A stretch of 64,000 nt of DNA from Spisula solida (Eukaryota > Mollusca > Bivalvia > Venerida > Mactridae). The stretch lies in the NCBI GenBank assembly GCA_947247005.1, contig OX365944.1:3794501-3858500 (forward strand), written 5' to 3'. The position numbers and the translations under genes were made by a program. This document shows positions 36,540-48,436 of the stretch, in pieces. Positions within the stretch are counted from its first letter, which is position 1. Each line of letters begins with the position of its first letter. Below the pieces are notes generated by a model. That model saw only the letters and a program-made list of their open reading frames with translations, was not told the DNA's origin and ran no database searches.

Positions 36540-36918
36540 TCCAAAACACTAATAAATAGATCACCAAGTAAATCTTGTGAACTTGGTCCAATACCAACAT
36601 GGCTGCCAGTACACTACAGAGTGGTGTCAATGTTTTGACTCATGTTTTTAAAACACGACATGGACAGTCCCCAGGCTGTATCAGAAGTTATTTGCATTAT
36701 ATACTCCACACAAACAGCTTAGGTATCAAGATGACTTTGTAGTTGTACATGTAGTTGTGCCGAGGATGAGGACTGTCACGTACAGTGACCGATGTTTCGT
36801 GGCTGCAGCACCGTAGCACTGGAATGCACTGCCAACAGCACTGAGAGACAGTAAAACACTACTGTAATTAAAGACAGCATTCAAAACGCACTATTTTACA
36901 CAAGCTTTTTCAGGCTGA
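36540..36918 (+). pseudogene. Non-LTR retrotransposon (LINE) reverse-transcriptase ORF, C-terminal remnant
   Basis: Translated pieces match the conserved end of LINE ORF2 proteins: WLPVHYRV near 36600, THVFKTRHGQSPG near 36643, PRMRTVTYSDRCFVAAAP near 36761, and HWNALPTALRDS then FKTHYFTQAF near 36818-36910, ending at a stop at 36916-36918. At least one frameshift (after WLPVHYRV) and in-frame stops (before HWNALP and inside the last part) break it. The polymerase core is not present, so this is a 5'-truncated, dead copy. The motif set fits CR1/L2-like or related clades, but I cannot choose among them. Confidence 0.9.
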
Positions 36919-37474
36919 TTATGTTTTAAATAAAAAAGTACTTTATTTCTTTGAAGTTAAGCGGTCTCTTTAAAGGTTACATATAGCTAGCGCAGGTATA
37001 CCTTAGGAAACGGTTTCTCGTAGCTGGTACCTGATGCTGTCTTGAAACACTAATGCAGTTAGTAAACATTGTGGTGCATGGTCTCTTTTTAAAAGAGAGA
37101 GAACAGTGAAGACCGGCTGGTGGAGTAATGCGCGTGTGTACTGGCCATACAGTTACGAACCAAACCGGACTTTTAACATTCTATAGTGCGTATTTTACAA
37201 GTTTGCATCAAATAGTGGTGGATGTGTTGATTTATGAATGTTCACCTAGTTGTATAATTCATGTATTTAACTATGATTGTCTCAATCGTGAATGTACAGT
37301 AACTTTGAACGTATATATACATGAAAAAGGGCTAGATCAATATGGTAAAATGAAATCAGAAAACTCTATAAAACGTGCTGCTTTATAAAATCCTTGCTTC
37401 AATAACTAAACTATCACACCAAACATTGATCTACGACTTATTCCAAGGTTGGTTCACAATACACATGTTTTATA
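36919..37474. other. LINE 3' flank, no gene seen
   Basis: Follows the LINE stop codon. Part may be LINE 3' untranslated sequence but no clear tail is visible. Frames open here are short and unrecognised. Confidence 0.5.
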
Positions 37475-37729
37475 CACTTCCGAACTTTAATAAAAAAAAC
37501 GCCTCACCTGATTCACCTCACATGTATTGAAAATCCCACACGTTTGCCTAAGGTGAGTGCGTTTGCAGGATTCCCAGAAAATAACGAGACAATATTTTAT
37601 TACAAATCAAACTGATTTACACATAGGAAAGACCAATTTATACACATGTGACATAATTTTGCAATAACATACTTTAAGCGATATTGTGCTTTGAATAAGG
37701 TGAGGCGTTTTTAAAGTCATTGTGTGTAC
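37475..37729. mobile_element. Deleted relative of the foldback element in A3
   Basis: Keeps a short left end (AACGCCTCACCTGATTCA) and nearly the whole right arm (ATGTATTGAAAATCCCACAC to AGGTGAGGCGTTTTTAAAGT). It has lost most of the left arm and the interior compared with 24265-25067. Confidence 0.85.
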
Positions 37730-38344
37730 CTGTATAAGACAAAGTGTTAAATTCATAAATATATGATTATGGTATTTTATCAGTTTACAATTAAATGGAC
37801 TAGCTACACGTCCAAGGTTGTTTACATGTCCTAAAATATTGAAGACTTCATCGTGTTATTGTTGTCTTTGTTTTTTTATAAATCGCAGAGGTTTCCGAGG
37901 AACTATTTTATCGATTACAGTTCGGGCTGCATTTAGAAAACTATGTGTGGTGTTCAAGCCACATAGAAAATATAATATCTTGAAAGTACGAACCATTGAT
38001 TCTGATAGACATATCCCACTCGTACTGGTTAATTATACGTCTTATGTCATTTCATGTTAACTTATTTCTACAATGTAAATAGTTCTTACCGAAGATAAAA
38101 GACTATTTTATCAGCTGCGACGAGTCACAAGGCACAAACCAAGTTGAATTCGGTGGTTTGTCACTGATAAATGTGGTTCGTAGGAATTAATCAATTAACA
38201 TCTATAGCCACGTCTTCGATAAAATTCATTTAACTTACTGATCTGTCACACATATAGTCACTGGATTTTATCCCATAGACCACTACGACTCGGTTCAAAT
38301 TCTAGAATAAAGAGTGTCGATGCAAATATGCATAGCCAATGTTG
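37730..38344. other. No gene seen
   Basis: AT-rich. Includes a small local inverted repeat near 38130-38170 (CACAAACCAAG and GGTTTGTCACTG). No supported gene. Confidence 0.5.
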
Positions 38345-38500
38345 TGTTAGTTCATGACCCTAGAAACTCATAGTTCATGACCCTAGACATTCATAAATAT
38401 CAACTTATGATTAGTATCTGATATTCATTGTTATCGGCAACCAATTAATATCTGAGATGCTAACAGCTGGTGTCAACATTAAAAAAACTAAAATGCCCAA
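38345..38500 (+). repeat. Diverged fragment of the B unit
   Basis: GTTAGTTCATGACCCTA (with a local 27 bp repetition of TAGTTCATGACCCTAGA), then ATCTGAGATGCTAACAGCTG and GTGTCAACATTA match B1 at about 46342-46458 in order. Confidence 0.7.
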
Positions 38501-38523
38501 TACAGAATATGGACAAAGTTCAT

Positions 38524-38772
38524 GACTAGTTCAGCAGTTTTACTGTTGTTACTAGGTCATTCAGCGTAGGCATTCCGCCTTTTGGTTGCTGTATCTTTTC
38601 TACTGGGTCATTCAGCTAGTTATTATTTATTATACTTTTCGACAGCTTGGACTTGGCCGGATCTGCGCTTGTTTAGTTGGGCATTGTGCTTTGTGTGTTT
38701 TTAATGTTTTCTGTGCTCGGCTGGTTAAGTTGAGTGCTGCCTTCCCTGTCTGACTTAATATACTCTTTTTGG
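38524..38772 (+). repeat. Dispersed 53-bp-subrepeat element, internally shortened
   Basis: Has left motif TTCAGCAGTTTTACTGTTGT, middle ACTTTTCGACAGC, one and a half subrepeats (GTTGGGCATTGTGC, GTGCTCGGCTGG), and the end CCTTCCCTGTCTGACTTAAT. It lacks about 90 bases of the 1039 copy between CTTTTCTACTGGG and the first half. It directly follows the B-like fragment. Confidence 0.82.
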
Positions 38773-41700
38773 GTGAATGTCTGAATAATATACTCGAAAG
38801 TACATTAGATTACAATCTTTGTAACATCTGTGCTGTACAACGAATTGAACATACTATAATCACGCTTTAATTATATGTATTATAGTACTTTTTGTATTAC
38901 GACAAAACGAAAACAGTAAGAAAAATGCAAAACAAATTAATGATCAGCTTAATTTGAAAAATACGCGTGAGTATAATTACATTGTACGTACCAAATATGG
39001 TTATATCAGTGGTAAGTTAGCACATTATGTACAATCATTAATATTCGAGGGGCATTTAATTCTAAATAAATAAGTATAACAAAGCATGTCCATTACAAAA
39101 AGGGATTGTCCACAAAATCCTATTTAGAATTGTCATTTTCGCCCTTTAAACATGAACAAACATGTAAACAATTCAGGTAAATTACAACAGTCTAAACAAA
39201 AGTGTAAATTTTACTGTTTTATATCATCAAAATATGACAAATGTTCCGATAGCGAAACTTTTAATCATATCGATGTTACGTTCCTGTTAAATGGTATTTT
39301 TCACCAAAACCACGAAATTGTGTCAAATTGAAATTAACGTTTTTCAGTAGTGGTTCAGTCTATTCACTGCAAATATCAGTAACGAACCTAAGCATGAGAT
39401 GGATATGAGGGGATCTAATGATAAATCTTCATAGGAAATTGGAGGCTGCAAGACATATACTGTATGGAAGCAATCTAACTATACATATATCAATATATAT
39501 TACACGGGGGACAACTTAAGGATTATAGGACAAGCAAATGAGCAAAGTCCCTCGGGCAGAAAAAAGACAAACGAATTCAATCTCAAGTGAATGAATTATT
39601 CAAAGGGTAGAGCATGTAGTAACATTAGATACGGATACCAGTATCTCATCAAACTCGTATTGACCACATTGATATTGGACCGAAACAAAATGTATGGTTC
39701 ATTGAATGTTCTCTTTATTTAATCACAATTGTGTTTGTTAATTTACACATGGTTGATAGATGATGTATTGAATATCGTATTAACATTTAGGACAGGTGCC
39801 ATGTCGCTACGATATAAGAGTACCTGAAAGCGTGAACACATTCAAAAGCAAATATTTAAGTTGATGCTTCTCTTGTGGTCAACATCCTTTTTCTCTAATT
39901 TGAAAGATTTTTTAATGACCAGAAATTAGCTGCCAACCATTTAGGTGAATGACTTACTGATAGTACGTTCTAAACTTGATTCTCCTTCAGCCATGTTTTT
40001 ATTCTATTTTTTTTGTTATTGTTGTTGTTGTTAATTGGTGTTATTATCTTCTGTTATTACTGTACATAACATGTAAATGTGTTAATGAGGCTCCAAGGGA
40101 AGACTGTGTAGACCCAACTGAGTTGCCTATTAGTCTTTATAATTATCATTATCATACTTGGGGATTGATGATTGAAAATCCAACGCCATTTAGACCTTCA
40201 CAGAAACATTCTTTGTCATCAGCATTGACCTTTGGGACATTTTACAATAAGGTTGTTGTTATCAGCGACATTCTATCTAAGTCTCGTATATGAGGAAATG
40301 GATTAATACATATTGTTCCGCTTAAATACAATGAAAAAAATGTCCGGATGCTCAACGCAAAGCGATGCAAGACATTATTAGACGATTATATTATTATATT
40401 GCGTCATCATTCCGAGACTTAGTGTCAGAATGATATTTTGTTATAGTTCCAGCAATTGGATATGAAATACTTTCTTATTGCTTAACACACTCATATATAC
40501 AAGAAGTTGCTTGGGACATTAATTGTCTTTGTTTTATCGACCAATCAATTATTACCAAGTTTTATGTACACTGATACGTATAGAATGGGGAACACGAGGT
40601 TTGTGAGAATGTAATTACATCGTCATTATTCGCTTGTCTTTTTATGATAGTGTTTGACATTAAACATTTTCTAGACTTTAAACATCTTAAGGCAAATTAC
40701 CGATCTTTAGCTACTAGCTCAATTTTCGATGTTTAATTTCAGAAAATATTTCTCACGATTTTTTCCAATAAAAAATAATGATAATATACACCCATCTAAA
40801 CGACATAACGAATGCCAATAGTTCAAACTAATTAAAACCGTACCGACAAAGAAACTATTACCGGTAAGAAGATTGTAGAAGATTGATTATTTTAGGTATC
40901 TAGAAATTAAACAAGACTTGGGAAAATTTATTACCCTCATCTTCATCGAGACGAAGCTAATAAAGAAGATGTAGTATTTAACATTGAAGTTATATTTTAG
41001 AATGTTCTTAGCTCGCTTTAAAACCTCAGTTACAATTCTTAAATAACACAAAATAGACTGCGGAAAATCGGACAATATTATCGATAGCCACATGTGATGA
41101 TATTGTACAATTTTATAGTTTTTTTTCTAATTTACCTTTGCGTAAATCGTCAAAATTGTTAAATGATAAAATAGTACAACTTATCTATGTGATGTCCGCA
41201 CAGTACTCCTACATATATAAGTACCCGATATCAAGTATTGAATTGCCGAGTTTACTTTTCAGAACGTCGGAATGGTTCAAATGTCCTATTTGTGTGTGAC
41301 TTTTAGTTGTTATTTTGTCTTATTTGATCGTCTGTATCAAAAATATATTCAACCTTTTAAGAAAGCCTAGAAATTACAACTGTATTATCATTATGAGCAA
41401 TAATGCTTACCAGGAATTGTTTCGAAACAAAGAGAACATTTTTAGCTTCAGCATGACATGCCAACATATGTATACGTACATGTTTTGTAAAATGTTTATG
41501 CTTTTCCAGGGAAATAGACAACAATTTGGAAGTTCATGTCCAAACTAAGATACACCAGCACGTATTTCTTACATGTAAGTTAAAGATTATCACAGCGTAT
41601 AAGCCTAATCTCTGTTTAGTATTATTTCTTGTACATGTACTACTACTAGGACTATATAATTCAACTTGTATGGATTTCGGGAGCCAAAGCAGTTGTACAT

Positions 41701-43139
41701 AACGTCCGGTAATTGTATGGCATTTTGAGAGACTATACAATTCAACCTTAATGACCTCTTGCGATAACTTGATGTTGACTCATGTGCGACATCACTCCCA
41801 CCTTTCCAGCATGATTTGATAATTACAGCATGATAACAACATGGCTGACATTACAAATGTGGCGAGTACATTGTTTTGGCTATACATGTATTTTCTATAT
41901 AAACAATCCAGATCGAGAATGTATTGTTAAAATCGACCAAGAATAAAATAATTGCAACTTGTTCGCATATTATGTAGACTGGAGCGACTATCGAGACTGG
42001 ATAGCAGTTGAGTCGGTTTCCGGCAAATACAAGGACAATTTGTTAAGACATATTAAGTTGCATGAAACTTACATGGCTTGGGCGTCGAGGATGTCGCGTT
42101 AAAATCGATCAAAGAATATAATATTCTTGGTTGTTTTTAACTTTGTGTTGACATATTTCCAATTGCGTTTTTAACCATGTACACACGTCGTTTTTTCGCT
42201 ATAACTTTTTTATTTTTTATCATTTTTGCATGACATTTTATGTACATGGTATTGACTATCAAAGGACTGGAAAAATACATTTTTCTGTTCAAAATTAAAT
42301 ACAGCGGTTCATTGAACCATGAAACGTCAAAAACCGTAAAATGGCCGTGAAATAGACGCGTATGTGCAAATTATTTTTATGTTAGGTAAATTTGAATTTT
42401 AGATTTATTGTCAAATTAAAAAAACACAAAATAATTCGATTTTTCAAACAACAACATGGTGTTTTTTTACTTTTAAAAATATTTTTTATTGTTATGGTCA
42501 AGGGGAGTTAAACATGTTTCAAATTGCATTTTTTATTAGAAGTCGATATTTCTAAACCTAAATTGGGCTTGTTCCTATCATTGTTTTCTTTAGTACTGTG
42601 TCCATGATTGAAACATAGACTTGAAACCGTACTATATCAGCGCAGCGGGGCCATATGTGCATTAGCAACCTGACAATCGCCCGATGAACACACGGCATTA
42701 TTGTGTTTTTTTAGATTCTGCTGTTGGCATCATTAATTTATTCTGTTTTTGACAATTTAAATCAGATGTTAAAAACATCGATTGTATTGTAATTCTACAT
42801 ATCCAATCTACATATGTTGAACTTTTCAGCACGATCAAACACGCATTGACCTAGCTATGGGCAAATAAACAAGTGTGTACTTATACGTTTTGCCGAGTGT
42901 ATATATCTTTTCCTTGCCGTTAAATATACTTTAAATACAAATTATACCGTTAAGTAGTTTCATAGTGAACTAGTGTATGTGTAACATCTTAAAATTCTAC
43001 TTCATATTTGCTAATGAACATTGAAATAAGAAGCAGCATATATAGCTAACATAAAAACATATGGTTATACTTTGTAAATCGCACAAAGAATGATTTGTAT
43101 TGCTTGCTGCTCTACTAGAAACAAAAAAAAGATATTTAA
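38773..43139. other. Long stretch without a supported gene
   Basis: AT-rich. Holds short GTT/ATT tracts near 40015-40060, a repeat stretch at 40345-40520 similar to 29210-29380, and T-rich stretches near 42190-42480. A frame of 105 codons at 39976-40293 starts in low-complexity sequence and matches nothing I know. No gene, RNA or clear transposon is supported. Confidence 0.5.
40345..40520 (+). repeat. Diverged repeat shared with 29210-29380
   Basis: Partner of the stretch at 29210-29380: GACGATTATA, GCGTCATCATTC, GTGTCAGAATGA and AGAAGTTGCTT appear in the same order. Family unknown. Confidence 0.45.
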
Positions 43140-43440
43140 TCAACTTTAAATGCAACTTCAAATTTAAGTTAAAATTTAATCGCATTTAAGTTTGCGTTTA
43201 TATTGCATAAACGTGCATTTAATCCCATTTATATTCTATATTTAATCACCTTTAAATGCAACTTAAATGTGACTTCAAGTTCTAGGAATAATTCGACTTA
43301 AATGTAGTATTAAACTTAACTTAAATATGGAATTTAATAGCTACTTTTTTCTGATTAAATATATTTAAATTCCGAATATAATTAAATTTAAGTTAATTTT
43401 AATAGTAAATTAAACGTAATATTTCATGCTGTGATAATAC
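43140..43440. repeat. ATTTAA-rich, self-complementary low-complexity region
   Basis: Repeated TTTAAATGCAACTT, ACTTAAATGTG and ATTTAAGTTAA words occur in both orientations, so the region can fold on itself. Possibly a decayed inverted-repeat element. No clean ends. Confidence 0.6.
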
Positions 43441-43729
43441 GTACATTTGATTAATGTGAATTAATTATTAAATACAAACGTATTATTGCTTCACATTTAT
43501 TTTTGGGTCTGAAAATAATAAAACAAAAATCTACGTCAGTAAGATTAGAACTTGTGTCTGTTTAGGCTCAAATATTACTATTTCCTCATAGCTAAACCAC
43601 TGAGCTATTATATCAGATGAAATGGATGGTTAATTTCATTCACCAAGTCAATTAAGATTTAGGTACTCATTGTAAAGATAATCCTTTTTCCAATATCACC
43701 ATACATTTATACCTGGTCTCCCTGTTTAC

Positions 43730-43936
43730 ATTCAGTGGCACAGGTCCCAATACCGCGTTGGAGTTATAATTGTAATATAGTATACTTGTTATTGTTATGA
43801 TGAAATCTCCCCACACCCAAACCTGTATATATGACCGGAAGCCCGTATTGTTTTATGTACATGTATATATGTTTGTTACATATTCCCATATTGTATCATG
43901 TATACCTGGGTGAAATAAAGTTCTGTTCTTCTGTTC
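43730..43936 (+). repeat. Probable retroelement 3' end
   Basis: Ends CCTGGGTGAAATAAAGTTC followed by a TTCTG/TTCTT-type simple repeat, a form typical of non-LTR retroelement 3' tails in molluscs (memory). No coding part seen. Confidence 0.5.
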
Positions 43937-44363
43937 AGTTAATTAGATCACGTGACATATCACTTCGAAAATTCCAGCCTTTTAATGTTTAGTTTAACAT
44001 TGAAAGACGCCTCTCCAATTAATGGTACATTATGTAACATACGTTAATATTAACTGATAATACAAATATGTTATTAGATAAGTAAATGACGTTTCGTGTT
44101 TCCGATATGTCTGGTTCGTACGCAGTTGCAAACCAATGAAAAAAAAATTTCTCTTTAATCAGTGAAATAATTACGGGAGTTACATTGGTAAATGTCAAAG
44201 GTGTTCGTCAAATAATTACATACAACAAATAATACCTTCAAGACAGAAATGAGACAGAATAACACTATCTAACCGCCTAAGTTGGTGTTCTTTAAGATAG
44301 GTCATGAATAATTAATCTCAATCCTTATGGCATCGTCTCACATCAAGATGTCCGAACAATACA

Positions 44364-44530
44364 ATACAATATTTATTTTAAGTCGGATAGATATACAACA
44401 AGGACACATAAGCTATGTATAGCTATTGTCCGACATTTTTAACAAAGTATAAAATTAACAAACATAATTATAAATACATATAAGCAGAGGTTAAGACATT
44501 TAAGGTAGCAAAATATATATAACTGTTTAA
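44364..44530 (-). repeat. Probable retroelement 3' end, minus strand
   Basis: Read on the minus strand the sequence contains GTCGGACAATAGCTATAC and GTCCTTGTTGTATAT and ends AAAATAAATATTGTATTGTA, a pentanucleotide (ATTGT) tail following AATAAA. This is the shape of a non-LTR element 3' terminus. Body not recognisable. Confidence 0.55.
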
Positions 44531-45329
44531 ACATTAAAAATATTTTAAAATAGATACACATTGAGCAGAGAATCAGAAGGAACTATGCATTTAAATTTTA
44601 AAAAAACAATATACTTTTTAAATAAACATATCAATTTAAATTCAGAGGAAGCAAGCATCACGCAATTACCTGTACGACAGACATGCACCATGCTATAGCA
44701 ATGCAGTCAGGTAATAAGCATACATTTAAGAATTAAAGCATACATGCCAGCAAAAACAAACAAACAAACATAAAACGCATACAACCAGTCTTAATCGGAT
44801 GGATGGCAATTATCCTAAAAAGTTATTAAACCGAAATAAATTAAAAAACTGAGAGAAAACGTGTAGCAAAAGCAGACAATTAAAAGCTTGCTAAGAATCA
44901 GATATGAAATGAACAGATTGACACTGCTTGTATGCGGGTAATTTAAACGTCAAATGAAGACATAAATGGCTAGATATTAAGCAGTGTTTTAGCACATGGT
45001 TAAAGCAGCACAATGTAAAGTCGAACGAAATTGTAATGTTACCTTAATGCATGTATACAAGTAAGTAAAGTAAGCATATAAACATACCTAGATCTATGAC
45101 TATGCAATGTAGACGTGAGCAGATTAAATCAAAATCAACATGTTACTAATAAAAACATAATCGTAAAGCTACATATAGTGACATATAAATAAACATCAGA
45201 ACATATAGAGAGGACAGGGAAAGACACTAAATAACATGCTTGGTTTATTTAAATTTGGAATATAACAGTTTATTTCTTATATACAATATGCATTGGACAA
45301 TGTGTCCATGAGTACAAACTTTTACAATC
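44531..45329. other. No gene seen
   Basis: A-rich spacer before B1. No supported gene or repeat structure beyond short A-rich runs. Confidence 0.5.
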
Positions 45330-46532
45330 AAATATATATATAAACATAGATATTACATGCAAAGAACATAATATAGCAGTGCATGACAAATCAATTATTC
45401 ATACGTACATAAAAGCTCAAAGAGCAAAACAATTATTTATAACTTTCAGGAAGTAGCACATGTATAAAGCAATGGTAAAACGAGATTAATATATAATACT
45501 GCCTATTTAGAGATAATAACCTTACGTTTTGTCATCTAACTTGACACATCCTAGAAACGAAACAAACCTCAATGTACGAGGAATTGGTTGGATATTTCAA
45601 TAGATCTCAACAATTTCGAAAACCACAAATGTGGCGGCTTTGTCGGCTTTCAGACCAGCAACAAATTTGTCGTTTACTTCGAATACTAGTATCGCTTGTG
45701 CAATCTCACGAAAAGAATATATTCGTAACTAAAAGTATTTAATGTATGAAAGGTTTACAAAAGTAGTTCAATATATATATGAACGAGCGCATGTGCGAAT
45801 CTAACTGAGAAAATTGCATTTCGGTAATGCACACAATCTGACTAAAGTACTTGATCTTCCTTACCTAATGCGTAGCGGGTTTGAGGATATGATTTTAATC
45901 AGATTAGTAATGCACATAGCACTGCTATAAGATAACTTAATTAAATGTGCTTATAACTGTGTTCGTTTCATGGAAATGTCGTATACAAGACATGAATATT
46001 CTATAAATACAAAAACAGTTTCGTCATTATATCTCACTCCTTACTGAAGTTATAGAGTTGAAACGTGTTTTTCTATTTTTAATAACAGTGACCTTGACCC
46101 CATCGGCCCCCATGTTTAATCCCAAGTAACTTTTGCACATATTCTACCTACATCGCTTTCATCATGAAGTTAACAAGCGGAAACATTTTTAAAAAATAGA
46201 AAAAGACCCTGGAAAACTAGTGTCCGGTAATTCTCCAGATAAAAGAATAAGACGCTACAACAGTTTACTACTATGCGTTAAGAGATAAGACAAACACATT
46301 AAAAAGACGATTACCAGTGCTGTACAGTGTATCTACTGATACGTTAGTTCATGACCCTACAACTATTGAAATGCCATCCAATAAATATATTTCTGACAAT
46401 CGTAATCGACAAGCAAATAAAGCATCTGAGATGATAACAACTGGCGTCAATATTAATAGACAAGGGCAGATACAATCGACACAAACACACAATTATTGCG
46501 AAGTTCTAGAATATTAAATATCAAGATTGGGT

Positions 46533-47254
46533 CATATTATAATCAAAGCACTGAGAGTGCTGATGGGAGGCGATCTGGTTGCTGCTACTAAAGCTTAAAC
46601 CGACTTGACACGTTTAATGTTCGTTTTCTTACTGCCGATCTCGTCTTGAATGTCAAAATAAATATATGCGACTATATAGGCATGCATGTTGGGTATCTAA
46701 ATAATTGTAAAAATGGGCTATTAATTTATATGTTATACGTGTATTGAATGCGTATATCAAAAGTGGCTTTAAAATAATACTACGCACCTATTTATCAGAT
46801 TCTACAGTACCGTCTTGTAATCACTTCCCCCACAGCGTGAGACATCTATAGAAAGCGGCTAGTATAGCCACACCATATGATTGCATAACAGTACTTTGCA
46901 GACGATATTATACGATTCATTGATATAACCATCACGTGACCCTGGTCTGAAGTTTCTCCTATATGATTCATTTATAAAACATTCACGTGACCCTGATCTG
47001 AAGTTTCTAAAAATAGCTATACAGCCTAGACATTTGATGAACGCGTCATTTCCATATTACGAAACAAGTTCGATATCGACCCTGCGTAGTTTTTACCTGC
47101 AAAAATATCGATTTTACAAACAGTTTCACAATAATTGTTGATCTTAGAATAAACAAATGTTGCTGATTGAATTAAATCAGTTTAAAAATTTGGAGAAACA
47201 TATGTAGGAGTATTGTGAATGTTGACCGTTTCTGGAACTACTTGAATGCGGATG
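46533..47254 (-). repeat. Inverted repeat partner, right copy (B1 only)
   Basis: Reverse complement of 30626-31289. It interrupts B1 just after TGGGTCATATTATAATC. B2 lacks it. It carries an internal tandem duplication (CACGTGACCCTGGTCTGAAG at about 46933 and a near copy about 58 bp later) not found in the left partner. Confidence 0.92.
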
Positions 47255-48089
47255 GGAAGAAACCTCGTCATTCGTCTGACAGAGTCCATAGCATGGTGTG
47301 GCTTAGACTCGCCTAACGCTTTGACATCGCTCCGTACCAGTGGTTAAAGCATACTTTCTGATTAATTTCGTATTTACGGATTGATCGAGGTTATCAATAA
47401 CGTTTAAGGAGCAGAATATAAAGATCATGTGAATTTCAAGAAACACGTGAACTTTCTCAGATGCCTTAAGATTTACGAAGAAGTTTTGTCGGTATAAGCA
47501 TGTAAGCTGGGGGATATGTCGAATACCAAAATACCACGTAGATGTGGTATATGCCAAAACAATACCGAGATCAGTATAGTAACAAATAAATCGTCATGAT
47601 ACGAACCCGACACTTAGACGCTAGAGATTCTCACCATGATTACAGATATTGAGATAGTCATTGGCTGACAAAGAGCACAGTTCTTCTTAGAGGATCTGTG
47701 TAGGTATAATGACAGTGTGACCCTAAAATGTTGGTTCAATACATGATGTTGAAATAATAGGTTAGTACAATTTATACGACCGTCTTATGAATGGTGCGTT
47801 GTAGATGTATATTTATTTGTGTAGCGCATCTTTGTACTTTTTATCAAAGCACTTACGGAATCGTAGTTACGCACAAATCTAAATTCTTCGTAATTCTTGA
47901 ACAAATATACATTAGGAAGATAATTTATGTGGTTTGAAGGTATGCATTTACTGAAACATTATTAGTATTAAAGACCCATTACTACAATTAGCAACAATTA
48001 GTAAATTGCATAGGATTAAAATTTGAGCTTAACTTGAAGATTATCGTAAGTGCTTTGATATAACAATACCCTTATGTTGAAAGGCAAGT

Positions 48090-48436
48090 ATAACGAACAT
48101 GAAGTATAAAAAAAGCACAGAGAATTTGACATGATCCTGACCTTTATGCATGAATATATTACAAGGTTCTTGCGTTGAATATATAAATTTCCGCGAGCAA
48201 CTCGTGCAATATCGGTCCTTTAGTGTTTGTATTACACCTCGAGCTTCTTCTTGATAGTCCCCGCTTATGAAAACATACAATCGGGATTATAAATATAGAC
48301 AACTGTTCAGCTGTTAAATTATGCAAATAGTAGTTTGAGAGTCGTGTCAAATTCTCTGGACTATATACTGCATCACAAAACGATATATACAATGTTTAAG
48401 TTGTTTAAGATAAAGTTTAACGCCATCATTACACGC
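48090..48436. other. Segment present in B1 only
   Basis: B2 has 36 unrelated or shortened bases between AAGTA (57436) and GTATCACCATGTCAATG (57473), where B1 has about 347. Insertion in B1 or deletion in B2. Content not recognised. Confidence 0.8.

Noticed and set aside
39976..40293. Frame of 105 codons with a hydrophobic N-terminus, considered as a small membrane protein
   Set aside because: The hydrophobic part is translated low-complexity GTT/ATT sequence and the rest has no recognisable feature.
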